Origin: Acestrorhynchus altus
Taxonomy: Eukaryota > Chordata > Actinopteri > Characiformes > Acestrorhynchidae
Length of the DNA: 64,000 nt
Reading direction: 5' to 3'
Assembly (NCBI GenBank): GCA_034509495.1
Contig: CM067520.1
Location: forward strand, 23,544,420-23,608,419
The position numbers and the translations under genes were made by a program. Below are positions 21,601 to 34,500 of this stretch, piece after piece. The notes under the pieces are model-generated. The model did not search any database, was not told the origin of the DNA, and saw nothing but the letters and a program-made list of their open reading frames with translations. Position 1 is the first letter of the stretch, and each line of letters starts with the position of its first letter.

Positions 21601-22969
21601 GTTGACCCCCCCAACCCCCAGACTTCTGTTACTGTGTGGCCGCAGATTTGATTTGAGATTCGAGATTTGCTCTTTTCATTCTAAACATAAAAAAAATCAC
21701 AACCACCAAATGTCATTTATTCACATATTCAAAAATTATTTGAACATAGCTGTGTCCATAGCAGAAGCCCCGCCCACTTCACGCCCACTTCAGTCTAATA
21801 GGCTGCACCCAAAGGCCTGTTTTGACCATGAATATTGGTTTCCAGGAAAGACGCAAAGCAAAAGATCCTCAAGCACAGAGGGGCATATCAGGGATACAGT
21901 TTCCAGTGTATTTTCCCAGCTGTTATCTGGCTGACTGTTGGTTGTGAGGACATTTAATCCCATGTCAGTTTCACGTGGAATAGCGACATCTGAGGTTGAT
22001 TTTTGTTGGTTTTACTTTGAGATGTTAATCAAAATCCAGAGTCCCATGCCAGCCATACTGATGATAAGAATATTATACAAAAACCAATGTCTGTGAAACT
22101 TCAATGTTAATATTCACACAGTGTGAAATTTTAACATTGTTAGATGCTATTCTTGGCATTAAGTCATTAAGTAACCAAAATTTAACATCTGCACAGCATT
22201 CAGTTTTCATATGAACCCATTGTTCCTTTTTTTTTTTCAACCAAAATTCAGTGTCTGTGAAACGTTGGAGTCCATCAGTTGCATAGCCGTATGTAGAACG
22301 AGGTGAGAGGTGTGTGAGAGACTCTGAAGGCTTTAGAAAGTGATGTACCTCTTCACTGTGTACAATGCGACGCAAGGAATTTGGAAGAATAATGTGTGCA
22401 AGTGCTGAAACATGGAGTGACCCAAAGTGCTGGGCTATTGTCCAGATAACAGGGCAGTTAAACACTAGAGGACAGAGTTCCACTCAGCTTGACGACTTTG
22501 TTTAGCTCAGGGTTTGAGTGACAGGTGCCCAACATGCGGGTACATACGCTCTGACCAATAAGTGTCTTGCATTTTTAATACCCATCCCTCTTTCTGAAGA
22601 GTGATTTAACCTTCAAACAGTTATTAATGGATCGCGTGAGATGCAGTATGGCTGCTACACAGTTTGGGCAGCTAGATCTAGACGATTCCCGTCTTGCAGA
22701 TCCAACCATTAGAGGAACGTAAGAGTAGGAGTGTCTTTGTTGTGAATTGTGAAAACCCTGGGGTAAGCAAAAGACTACGAACCACTAGGTTAAATATATA
22801 TGAATATGTATCTTGACGTGGGACTTGCAGTGCAAAGTCCAATGTATCAAAGTTATTTACAATAAAATAACTGTAAGCTCATTGGTGTGTTTCCTGATGT
22901 ATACACTTATCACCAACAAGGACATGACTGCGGTGGTGTCCTGTCAAACCGCTGATCTTGATCTAGATG
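21601..22969. other. Intergenic DNA, nothing identified
   Basis: No gene-like frame. A 9-nt T run sits near 22229, and AATAAA at 22861 is the first canonical poly(A) signal after the map3k3 stop. Confidence 0.5.
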
Positions 22970-23215
22970 TAGTCTGTTGTCACACATCAAGCCTTGTGTA
23001 ACGGTGTAGGGTGCAGGGACAGATCACCTTTGGTTTTCATTACAGGCACTTTGACAGCCCAACGTTAACAACGTCTTTCTGAACACACACTCCGGTGTGC
23101 TGTTCCAGCAGGACAACAGTCACCCACATGCTGCTGCCATCTCAAGAGCTCGCCTTGAAGACACAGACACTATGCCATGTCCAGTTGCATCACCAGATGC
23201 AAACTTTTGACTACT
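22970..23215 (+). mobile_element. Mariner/Tc1-like family A fragment
   Basis: Shares cattacaggcactttgacag, ccggtgtgctgttccagcag and gaagacacagacactatgcc with 16990-17680. It covers only the middle of the transposase, including a decayed QQDNSHPHAAA stretch. Confidence 0.7.
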
Positions 23216-24374
23216 ACTATACATGTAAGTGTGTGTGTGTTTATGTGTGAGCCGTGTGAGCACCCTTCTCTGGATGACAGCGTGTTGCTGATTTGCTTGG
23301 CAGGGCTGTCTCTGTCCCTGTCCGTGTGGAGTTGGTGTAAAGCTTCCCCAGCACTAAATAACAGACTGACTTCGTGAATAGACTCTATTGTGGTATCCGT
23401 AAAGAAGCTGCTCAATTGATGCCTTTTCTCCTCCCCTCTTTCTCCCTGTGCAATAAAAGGTTAGATGGAGTGAGAGACACACATTAACATCAGATGGACG
23501 GAGACCTACACAAAGGTTCCTGTACGTGACTGGTATAAATGGACTCACGTCTTTGCTGCTGCTGCTTTATGGCTGTGTTTTTCTCCAGATACAGATTGAT
23601 GGCCATGGGAGTCCATGCACCGAGGGAAGAAGACCACTGTCCTCAGAATTCTGAAGTCAAGATCTGAATCTGAAGTTTTGACCAGTGATGGGTATCATGT
23701 ATTATGTATGCTGGCCAAGACCAGTTTAACCAGCTGGCTTATATGCATACAGTGTTTTCACCTGGATGACCTCCTTGACTGTCAAAATACCAGCTTAGTC
23801 CATCAGCAGAATAAGATGGTCTGGATCTGGATTTTTAAGCAGGGGACTCGTCACATGTGCTTTAGGCATGCATCCCTCCAATACCAGTTCAGTAATGACT
23901 GATCGGCTGTAGGTGTCCATTATGTATTAGCTGCTGAAGTGTTCTAGCTCCTGTGCAGAACTCTAGCAGTTTGTAATTCCTGTCTAACTGGGGCAGACCA
24001 ATCTTCTTCTTCAGCATTGGACAGGCTATTAGACATCCTATTGAGGTGGGCTATGTGTGTGCACCAGGAGGTCTGTCTACTGCATTGTGAGTGAACTGGA
24101 GTTTGGACGGTCCAGTGCTGAGTCATTTCATTTCTTTAGAGTGCACCAGCACTGACCCCGACTCAGCCTGAATGAATGTCTCTCACAGATCACACGGTGC
24201 CTAAGCTACATGTGGACCTGCCTGCCATCCAGGGACCCTAATTAGTGAATATATCCAGTTTGTGAAGTCATGTTGTTTCATTCCCATAGAAAAGCTTTGC
24301 TGATCGAGTGGGATGTTCTGCAAGTTATCAGGCCAAATACCAAGCGTTTGCATGAGGGGTATAAAGCACCCCAG

Positions 24375-24420
24375 CACCCCAATAGAGTGGACAGTGAGTG
24401 GACACAGTGTTTAAACCTTA
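24375..24420. mobile_element. Short foldback-MITE fragment
   Basis: tagagtggacagtgagtgga followed by cacagtgtttaaa matches the central part of 6215-6845. Confidence 0.5.
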
Positions 24421-24449
24421 GAACACAATATCCGCAGTTACATAATATA

Positions 24450-24620
24450 TTTTAGGCTTCGTAACTCAGGATTAAAGTAACCTACAGACATGATACACAT
24501 AGGATAACAAACTGGAAGGCTCACTGTATTGTGGGTAGATATTAATGGTCTCATCATTGGTTGATGAATCCAGTTCGGAAAACAGATCAAATTCACTCGA
24601 TTCCAACTGAATTAAATACC
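24450..24620. repeat. Dispersed repeat R1, copy 2
   Basis: gtaacctacagacatgatac and the later cagttcggaaaacagatcaa and actcgattccaactgaatta segments match copies at 4620-4740 and 58165-58320. Confidence 0.6.
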
Positions 24621-26263
24621 AGAGGAGCTTCCAGTGCATGTTTACTGCTCTGTCCACACAGACTCCGGCTAATCAGCGAGAGGGGACGGGGCTAATGAGG
24701 TTACTGACCCAAATATTGGGTTATAGAGGTAAACCTGAAGGAAGGGTCTGTTTACCGTGTCAGAATAAATGGGGGGATAATACTGATACATATATAAATA
24801 ATACAAATTATGGAGGACATTTTTTGTATTTTATTTGCACCACTGTCAAGAATTTCAAAAAAAGCTATGAATAGATTGGCAAGGATGTTTATAATAATTA
24901 CAAATAACTCACTGAAAAATTGTTAATGTTATGTCTGATCAGTGTATATTGCACAACACCTACACACACACACACACACACACACACAGAGGGTCTGTCA
25001 GAGTAAGAGCAGTCTGGTTGTCTAGCTGTGGCTTTGACTTGGCATGTGATCACTCAGTGGAAGTTGCATTAACATTCAGCAAATGTTCTCCAGCACTCCT
25101 TCTCACCGCAGACACACATGAATCAGCTGCTGGACTTACTCTCAGTCCTGCGACTCCAGATGAAGAACAAGGGAGTGAAAAGAAGTGGAGAAAAGAGGAA
25201 GAATTAGGGTTATTTGAGAAAGGAGAAAGCTGGATGGAGTTAGCGGAGGGAGAGTTTGTTTTGGAAAACGGTCGTACTGTACTGCCTGAACTTTTGACTC
25301 TTAACTTCTCCAAACTTTCGCATCTCTCCCTCTCTCTGTCTCTGAATGTTTACTCTCTGAAAGGTATTCCCTCAGTTACAGCCTCTAGGACAACCACACC
25401 GGCCCCCTCAGAACGCCTCTCAGAGCTGTGACTGGATGTTAATTAATGATGGCACTACAGGAGAAACTCTACACGCTCCAGAAATCACCACTGGACTTAC
25501 AGCTTCATCACACCACATGGACGGTTCACATTCCCCCACACTGTGGCTCACTACTTAGACTGATGGAAACCTAATGATGGAGACGACCACCCACCACCCA
25601 CATCTACAGGTTATGTAAGACGTGCAGGGTAGGCTGTAGTGCAGTACTACAGGTATCGGAATATGTGTTCAGAGTACAGAAACAAAGTATTTAACCCAGG
25701 TTATATTTCCAAGAGACATTAGTCAGAGTAGAGTCAGAATTCTGTACCAGGGTTTAAGAAACATTGCTACAGTTTGATGCAGAAGCTGAGAAACCTGTCC
25801 ATGTCCCTATGACCGTGTGTGTGTAAATACGTTAAATATACTTACAAATGGAGCAAAGCCTCAGCAGATATCCTGCAAACGTGCAGTGAAACAACAGCCC
25901 TCCTCTTGGAGATCCCCCACCGCATCCGATCTTCATGTTCTTCAGTGTCACTTAGTGACCATGTCTATCATCTCTCAGTACTTTGCACTGTAACAGTCAG
26001 TAGGTAAATATACTGTAATTACACTGTATACATTAATCTCTCTTGACACCCTTCTGGCCGAAGACCTCCCACCAGCATCACCACCAGACCTGAACGTCTC
26101 TCTAAACACGTCGAGTCTGCTAGTCATCAGTGGTGGCATTTGGTGACCTCATCTCCCGTTAAATCTGACCGGACAATGAGGGCATAGAGCATGATGCGTT
26201 CAGTCAAGCGGATGGCTCAGTGGCCTGAGTCTGTCTATGTCCCTCAATATTTGTCCCTCTCTG
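24621..26263. other. Intergenic DNA with a short (CA)n
   Basis: A (CA)n run lies at 24961-24988. A 166-codon open frame at 24931-25431 begins inside that repeat and has no recognisable domain, so I do not call it a gene. Confidence 0.5.
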
Positions 26264-26379
26264 TTAGCTCTTAGACTGGTTTACCGCAACATTGTCTACA
26301 AAAGTATGAACTGGAAAGGCCTGTATTTGGCCCATGACAGGAATGGAAATCCTGTAACAAGAACCTTGTAATTTTTTTA

Positions 26380-26560
26380 TTTTGCTTTTTGAGTTGGGTT
26401 GTTGGAGATGAGTTGCGTGTTCATCATCCAACATCCTGACCTCACTTATAATCTTGTCTCTGTATGCAATCAAATCCTCACAACAATCTAGTAGACAGTT
26501 GCTCCAACAAAAGTAGGATAAACTCTTTTTAATACTCTTGATTTCAGATAAAATCAAATG
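26380..26560. repeat. Dispersed repeat R3, copy 1
   Basis: caacatcctgacctcactta, then gcaatcaaatcctcacaaca and ctccaacaaaagtaggata, is shared with about 55600-55740 in the same orientation. Confidence 0.55.
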
Positions 26561-26574
26561 AACAAGACTCCCAT

Positions 26575-27160
26575 TACCTTTGTCCATACAGTGTACTATA
26601 CTAACACTGTGTGTGGCCATCCTTTACTCTCAAAGTGAGATGACTTTGCTTTGAAACGTGGTGCATTATTATGTTGGAAGAAACCTTTAGATGATAAGTC
26701 AGCTGTGGTCCTGAAGGGATGCACATGGTCAGCAACAATATTTAAATAGGCTGTGGAATTCATGCGATGGTTAATTTGTATTAAAGTATGCAAACAAAAC
26801 ATTCTCGACACCATTACACCACCTCCATCACCCTGGACTATTAATAAAAGGCAGGTTAGATCAATGGATTTATGCTGTTGGCACCAAATTATGATCCAAT
26901 CATCTGTGAGCCTCAGCAGAAATTGAGGTTCATCAGATCAGTATTGAGGAGTCTGTACCCAGTGTACCCTCAGCTTTCTCCTCTTGGCTGGCAGAAGTGG
27001 TCTTCAACTGTAGAAGCCCAGTTGTCTCAATGGTTTCTTTTTTCTGTTGATGTCTACTGTACAGAGTTGTCCGAGTTACCTCAGATTTTCTGCCGGCCCT
27101 GCTTGTTCCCCTGGGTGGCAAGTTTGCAGAACATTCTGCGAAGATAATCATTAAGACGAA
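26575..27160 (-). mobile_element. Tc1-like transposon remnant, minus strand
   Basis: The minus frame 26814-26596 reads MNSTAYLNIVADHVHPF and SSKGFFQHNNAPRFKAKS, a decayed version of the FQQDNAPCHKA transposase motif. The + strand beyond (cagcagaaattgaggttcat) is typical of the N-terminal region in inverse orientation. The frame is broken. Confidence 0.6.
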
Positions 27161-27539
27161 TTTTAAAATCCAAATTTTGGCCTTAATATTGGCCTGATTT
27201 GTCCTGTAATGTTGTCCTGGCATTAGAAGCCAAAGGCCAAGCTGCACCTGCTTGGACCCATTGACCCTTGGAAGCCATACTCAACACTTCTGGCCAAGCT
27301 GCATAGTTTAGCGCCTTGATGCACTGTCCACAGAGCTGGCATGTGATGAAGGGAGACAGGCTCTGCCATTCTGAATTCACAAGGAAAATAACCTATTATA
27401 GACGCATGGCATGACTGTGGTTTTGTCAACAACCTTTCTTGCACTGGCAGATGTTTTTGCATGATGAGCCAAAAAGGGAACGAGAGGACAAGAGAACAAA
27501 AAAATCCCAAGGTGACTGAAGTTCCCGCGACTAGGTTGT

Positions 27540-28300
27540 CAAGAAAAACATTGCCATGCTGGAGCTAAGTGTGCTGTCGCCTTCGAATGGCAAATTAACA
27601 ACTGGCACTGGCTACGCGATACCTCTGAAAGGCATACAATACACTTGCCATCACCGTATAGAGGAAGAGACAAGCCATCTAACATGAAGGCTTCAGAAAG
27701 AGCCTTGATATATAGAAGTAATTTCAATATTTGAGTGAAAAGATAAGGTTATTGAGGAAAACTGGCTCTAATACCCCTCTTGGCTCCTCTAAGATGTGGT
27801 TGAGTATGGAAGCATACAGGTTCCATATGTCATCCTGCAGCACATTTACCCACAGATGTTACGGCTGGACCTGTAGATCCTGCACACTCATAAGTTGAAG
27901 AAGCTGGCATCTAAGCTTGTTGCAATCTGGTGGAGACATTCTTTATAAACCCTTGCTGTAGGGGAGCATTATCCTGCTGAAAAATGCCATCTGAAAGCTG
28001 TGGCATGAGAGCCAACAAGTGGCCGCAAGATGTCCTGCACACCGCTGAGCAGTTAGTGTCCCTTGTATCACTACTAGGGGTGACCGATTGTCGTATGCAA
28101 TGCTCCCGAGATTCTCATGCCAGCAGTTGGGACAGCGCTCCACAGCTAAGGCAGGATTGAAGCGCTCACCATGAGGCTTCCATGCTTATACACAACCAGT
28201 GTTAGATCCCAAACAGAAACTGGATTCATCGCTAAAGATGATACAATTCCCGTCTGTAGCAGTCCACTCTATTAGAACTGGGACGCTGCCCACAGGACAC
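27540..28300 (-). mobile_element. Tc1/mariner-like remnant (family B), minus strand
   Basis: Inverse-strand text includes FSDESSFCLGSNTGCV, then WKPHGERFNPA and FQMAFFSRIMLPY (a frameshifted FQQDNAP motif). The DNA matches 61640-62200 (for example catctgtgggtaaatgtg) and 63790-64000. Inactive. Confidence 0.65.
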
Positions 28301-28465
28301 TGTTGGGTGGGTATTTCTGGTTAGTGGACTATGCTCACTGAGGTGTTTAAACAGTCCAGCAGCTCTGCTATGTCTGATCCACTCGTACCAGCGCAGCACA
28401 CTCAGCTCTGCAGTGCTGAGAATGACCCTCCACCCATATAATACCTGCTCTGTGGTCCTGTTATG
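28300..28465. mobile_element. Foldback-MITE fragment
   Basis: aacagtccagcagctctgct followed by gcagtgctgagaatgaccct matches the right arm of the MITE at 6215-6845. Confidence 0.65.
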
Positions 28466-29213
28466 TTATGGTGGCAATGTTATGTTTGATTGGTGTAATA
28501 ATATGTCAACCGTATTGAACGACACCATAGTTCTGCCTGTAGGTTTGGTAATTCAGCAGCACTTTTTGTGTGTGATGTTCCCAGTTTAGCACAATGAGGA
28601 GGGCAGACTCAGACTTGCTGCCGGCCAGACCCACACTCTCTTTCTTTAATCAACATATTACATAATCGCACCAGTGGTCCGTGACATCATCAAACTCCCA
28701 CAGAGAAAAGACCCAGACAGAAGACAGAAACCAACAGTGAATTAGATGGAGCCAAAAAGTGTGTTCCTTTGGTGCCGGGTGAGACATAGGCCAACACCAA
28801 CCCTCAATCAGAGGGTCTCACCCTCACATCTCGCTGACTCTCCCTCTCTGTAGTGCAGGATCAGGCCAGCAGGTGGTCAAATGAGACAAATACAGTTGAC
28901 ATTCTCTTTCTCTCCCTCCTTCCCTACCTCCCTCTCTTGCGCTCCTTCAAAGATGAATAGAATTTTCTGCAACTGAATGCAGCCCCCAGTTTTCCACACA
29001 CACCCCGGAGACTGAGAAAGAGAGAATGGGAACAGGTCAGGAGACGTTTGTTGCTGCCTGGACAAGCACAAACAATTCACACACACCCTGTCCACCCCTT
29101 CCACCCCTCCTTTCCACTCTTTCCCTCGCTGCCCTCTCTTTACCCCTTTCTCCTCCTCCTCCTCCATCCCTCCCACAGGACTCTCCCACTCCCTCTCTCG
29201 CCCTCTCTCTCAA
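28466..29213. other. gfap 5' flank
   Basis: No coding sequence. The last 150 bp are pyrimidine-rich (repeated cctcctcc and ccctctctct). Proximal regulatory elements are likely here but I cannot name sites with confidence. Confidence 0.4.
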
Positions 29214-29220
29214 TATAAAA
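29214..29220 (+). promoter_or_regulatory. gfap: TATA box of gfap
   Basis: tataaaa lies 40 bp before the gfap ATG. Transcription would start about 25-30 bp downstream, leaving a 5' UTR of roughly 10-20 nt, as in mammalian GFAP. Confidence 0.75.
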
Positions 29221-29259
29221 GCCTTCTTTCCCCTCTGTCCAACCCCATTTTGCCCCAAC

Positions 29260-29759
29260 ATGGAGAGCCAGCGTGTTCTCTCTTCCTACCGTAAGCGCTT
29301 TGGGCCTCAGGGCTCCACTGGGTCCCCTGCAGTGTCCGGCCGCCTAAGCACTAGCCGCCTGTCCCTCCACAGCACCCCTCGCCACCTGACCCTCTCCAGC
29401 CCTGGAGCACTGTCCACCTCCCGGCTGTCCCTTGGTGGGGAGCGGCTGGACTTCTCTGCTGATTCTCTGCTGAAGGCACAGTACAGAGAAACTCGCACCA
29501 ATGAGAAGGTGGAGATGATGGGGCTGAATGACCGCTTTGCCAGCTACATCGAGAAGGTGCGGTTCCTGGAGCAGCAGAATAAGATGCTGGTGGCTGAGCT
29601 CAACCAGCTGCGGGGCAAAGAGCCAAGCCGCCTGGGGGACATCTACCAGGAGGAGCTGAGGGAGCTGCGGAGGCAGGTGGACGGCCTTAATGCTGGCAAG
29701 GCCAGGCTGGAGATCGAGAGGGACAACCTGGCGGCTGATGTGGCCACACTCAAGCAGAG
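29260..29759 (+). CDS. gfap: gfap exon 1 (head, coil 1A, part of 1B)
   Basis: 500 bp encoding residues 1-166 plus two bases. It holds the whole head and the helix-initiation motif, and ends DNLAADVATLKQ. The donor gtacac is at 29760. Confidence 0.95.
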
Positions 29760-32700
29760 GTACACACTTAAAATGATGGTTATTCAGTTGTTCTTAAGTA
29801 AAGAAAATTGTTCTACTTACAACCATAAACACTCAAAGAAGCCTTTGCATAAATAAATGGTTCTCTGCATTATGAAGGGTTCTCCAGTTGGAGATGGTGA
29901 TGCAGAGGGTTCTATATAGAACAATTAAAAAATTCTAATGTTACAATATCAAGTTTGTACCAGTTTTATATAGAACCCTCTGTGTTTTCGACATTAAGAA
30001 CCTGATGAGAAGAACCTTTTCATAACACATAGAACACCTTTTCTTTAATCATGCAAAGGTTTTACTGAGTGCTCATAGTTCTATTCAGAACCATTTTCTT
30101 TACTAAAGAACCCTTGAAGTACAAACTTAACAATGTCTTCAAGTAAGTGGCATTTTTACCAGACCATTCAAAAGCTGCAGCTCTTTTTCAAAGGGGAGCC
30201 GGTCTGTTTCACATCACTTCAGGGTTCATCATTCATCAGTGTACGAAAAACTGGTTCTAGAAGTTATAAAGGTTGTTCTTATCAACAGTACCTTTTTGGA
30301 TATTGTCAGTTAACAATATAACTTAACAAACTCTGAATAACTGCATGCTTTATGATAAATCGCATAACGAATCCAGTTAAATATCACGGCATGATGTCAT
30401 TTCATTCTATCGGGAAAATGACTATAAGTATTGTGATGTCATATTTTTCTCATATCGCCCACCTTTTCACTACCCTTCTCTGGGCTTTCACCACTCAGAG
30501 CATCTACCGTCAGTCTGATTTTGTAGTAATTCTTCTATTTTCTGGTCAATATTTTCACTGAAGTGTAAAAACTTTACAAAAGTTGAGCATTAGATAAATG
30601 ATAAAATGTCCAAATACTGATTGGGACCACTGTAGTTTATGTCCTTTAATGAAGGTATACTTCGTAATTTATAAGGAGCTTGTTTCAGGATTTGATGGAA
30701 CAAAATTCTCTTTATTTTCATGTTATTTTCAGTCTTTTCCACTTTACTTCAAACTAAACCTACAGAGCGTTTGTGCGCTTGCCTGTGGCTCAAATGCATG
30801 CCAATACTCAAAGCACCGGGGGAGCTTTAAGGGCGGCAGATGGATGGATTGTAAAGGAATTCTCTGAGGTCAGCAGGGATGCCAAAGAAATGAGTCTATT
30901 CAAACAAAGCTCTTTGAATTGTGACTGAAAGTTGCCACAGCAACGGATGGGCTGAGAGGCAACATTATATAGGCTGGGCATTATTTCAGTTGTAAATTCT
31001 GATGCTCAGAGTAAGCGATGTGGATTTATAACATTGTAATGTCTGAGGAGCAGAGAGGATTTCAACTGACCATCCATTTCTTCATCCATCCTTTCATTCG
31101 CTTGCCTTTCTTTTCAAACATGAGCCTCATCTTCTCCCCTCCCCGTTCCAGAGGAGGGTAACTTGGGGGCAGGGAAGGACACAATAGCCCCTCCACTAAG
31201 CCTTCTAAAGCCTTGTCCAGATGTCTTTTTGTCCCAGCAACAAGTCACATTTTTTAACCAAATGTCTCCCGAACAATTAGCTGCTGAATCACAGTACGCT
31301 CCTTAACATTAGCCATGCTCTCCATCCATCACCAACAACCTGTTTTCTCACAGCCCAGAGACTGAGACTTAAGACCTTTAAGACCTTAAGGAACTTAAGA
31401 CGCTTTCACACTGAATACGACTTGAACACGACATGTTTTTTTACCTTCTGTAAGTGGGGCTTTTCTCTGCTCCCTGTCTGCACTGCTGTTTTTAAATTCC
31501 CCTGCTTCACAAGTGCTCACAAGCGAGGGAAACTAACTTGTAGTTTGTGGCTAATTGACCATGAACAGACTCGGATGCTCTGGCTGCATTAAAGTTGCTT
31601 TAATTTAAGTCAGCAAGTTGCCATGTCACGTAAACTTTTGTGTTCTGTTACGAAGATGACCGGTTCTGCTGCTGTCTTCGTTTGTTTGGTTTGCAGGCAC
31701 TTTATCAGAGCTCTGATTGGTCAGCCTGATTTTAACACAACTGACAATGCATTGAAATATGAAAAAAAATAATAAAGATTGATGCATCATCGTGGTTGAT
31801 TTCGAATCCGCAGTGGAATGTTTGTTTTCAAAATTTAAAATGTAAAAATCAGTCTCGATCTGGATAATCAGATTAAAATCTGATATAAATAATGAGAGCA
31901 TATTCCGATTTCTGAGACTACAGTAAGGTCTAGAAATCAGATTAAGAAATCTGATGCAGGAAAACCATGAAGTCCATGGTACCAGAAATAAGCAAGCAGC
32001 GTTTAACACAACACTCGCAAGACAACAACGAAACACAAAAGAGCAACATGACTGACGGAATGAAGATTTTAAATATATAACCTCTAGGTCCGTGTTTCTC
32101 AACCCTGGTCCTAGAGGCATCCCTGCCCTGCGTGTTTTAGAGCTGTGGTTCTCAAACTGTGTAAAATGTACCACTGGTGGTATGCAAAGCATCCCCAGGC
32201 TCAGAAAATCATTAATATCAGTTTCAAAGTCCTTACAGTAGAACCCTGTGGAACTAAACCAACCAGTTACCACAACCATCTGCATTAGGGTTAATAGCTG
32301 AATACTTCACTTAAGGTCCAAGTAAATGACCCATAGTACACCACACTGAACTCCTTTACTCCTCTGCTTTATGAGATGTCTCAGCAGGTCTACTAACCAA
32401 CAAGAACTAAACACCCTACAGGGCTTTCTTGCAGATAGGCAGGCTTCACACAAATGGTGATGAACCACTGGCAAAGGGGACAACATCTAAGCAACTGTGC
32501 ATAAGTGTGTGAAACGTTTCTCTGAAACATAGATGTAGAATGTAGAAATATCAGCAATTGAAGGAGCTACATGGAAGGTTTTCTTTAGAACATTGGGGGT
32601 TTGTGGTCTAAAATTTTTGAGAATCACTGTTTTAGAGGATTCCCTGCATTAACACAGCATCAGAACATAGCCGACTGCCAACTCTGAAGGGCTTGTTAAT

Positions 32701-34226
32701 GAGCTGATTGAATCAGGAGTGGTGGGAGCAGGGAAAGCTCTCAAATATGTAGGGCAGGGGTGCCTCCAGGACCAGAATTTTAGATGATGTGCATTCACAT
32801 TGCAACTCAAGGTGTAAAAATCAACAGCATGAAGTTTGGATTTTACATGACACATCACGTCCTATTCTGTGATATTATTGGTTGTTTGCAAAGCAGAAGT
32901 TCGATTTCCTGTCTGACTCATGTAGACCCTGAGTTTGTATGTATGTAAACACACTCAAAGATATCTTTCATTTGCTTCCGTAGTTGAAGGTACAAGGACA
33001 CACAATGGACACTGATACCTCACCAGTTAGCACAGTGCATGCCTGACCCATTACTCATGTGCATTTAGGTGTTAATCAATGTAAAATAGACATGTTATAT
33101 TAAGACATGGTCATTTAGACATGGTCAGACCATGCTGAACATCTTCAAACACCATTCCATCAATCTGCATGTTCAGCAGACTGAACTGGTGTCCAGCTAG
33201 TCCCAAGGCCACTGCTCGAACCTTAAGGCCAGGGCTGAGTATTGTAGTGCGGATGAATAAGACAGACATGGACAAAAGCACGACTGGACATTTTCACTCT
33301 TGGTGTGGTTTGTTTGGGTAGGTGTCTGCAGGTGTGGTTTAAGCTGGTATACTGCTTAGATAATCACTACAGCTAAGAACAAGTGCCATCTCTGTCGCTG
33401 CTCCATATTAAACTGAACTCTGCACTGGTCCAAAACACAGAACCTTCTACTTGTAATTAGTTTTGGGCTCCGGCCCCAGACAGACCTGACCAATCAGTGG
33501 AGGGAAAACGATCTTGCATGGGTGCTGTGATGCATTTTGGTGCATTAGGGGTCACTATGTGTGACAACAATCCAAACCACCAGGGAAAACACTCAAGTTT
33601 GCAAAATCGATAACTTACTCGAACCGAAGCAAAGGAACTATAGGTGTGAAAATGCCCTTAAAGCTGTTTGACTCCTTCAAAATCAAGGGGGTCAGAAGCG
33701 TCAGCCAAATGTCGTGAATGTAAATCGGACTACTGCTCTGCCAGTTCAGTAAAGTCAGGTTGAAATTGGATATTCAGCTGATGTTACCGTTTTATACGTT
33801 TAATAAACATATTTTATATCTGAAACTACAATATGAAATCATGGTGGAACAGAGAACAAACTACAGTCATTATAATCTGAAAAATCCAGATCTAGTACAC
33901 TGACCTAAACCTGGAACCACTGCCACAGGCGCCCCAGCGGCTAAGAGACCATTAAACATCCTTTAAAAAGTTACATTTGAATGATTTTTACAAAAGTAAT
34001 CCATTCAATCTGTAATACATCCATATTCGTTTTGATTTTAATGGTTAATTAAACTTTTGTGTGGGTTGCAGAACATTTTGTGGTGGGATAAATGGGCAGC
34101 GAGTTGCAAAATCTTGGGAACTCCTGCCTTACAGTATTCCATATTAATATTCATAATTACAGTACATCCTAATATTAATATATAATTACATTATATAATT
34201 ACATACAATTACATTCTAACCATTGC

Positions 34227-34261
<35 letters not shown>

Positions 34262-34461
34262 TATTATATAATTATATAATTTTATAGTATATAGTGTTAT
34301 ATAATAATAACACCATTGCTTGGATTATCATACAGACTCTCGGACTGACTGCAGTGTTCAGAGTGTTTAGTGACTCTCTCTCTCTTTTGGTGTGTTTCAG
34401 ACTTCAAGATGAGATCACACTGAGGCAGGAGGCTGACAACAACCTGAATGGATTCAGACAG

Positions 34462-34500
<39 letters not shown>

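Noticed and set aside
24931..25431. 166-codon open frame between map3k3 and gfap
   Set aside because: Starts in a CA repeat, low complexity in part, no known domain and no splice context.
29026..29259. Upstream in-frame ATG extending gfap by 78 residues
   Set aside because: It lies before the TATA box, is low-complexity Pro/Leu/Ser and does not match any GFAP head; the ATG at 29260 gives the conserved N terminus.
31626..32285. 219-codon minus-strand open frame
   Set aside because: No recognisable domain; it overlaps the hAT element and an AT-rich region inside gfap intron 1.
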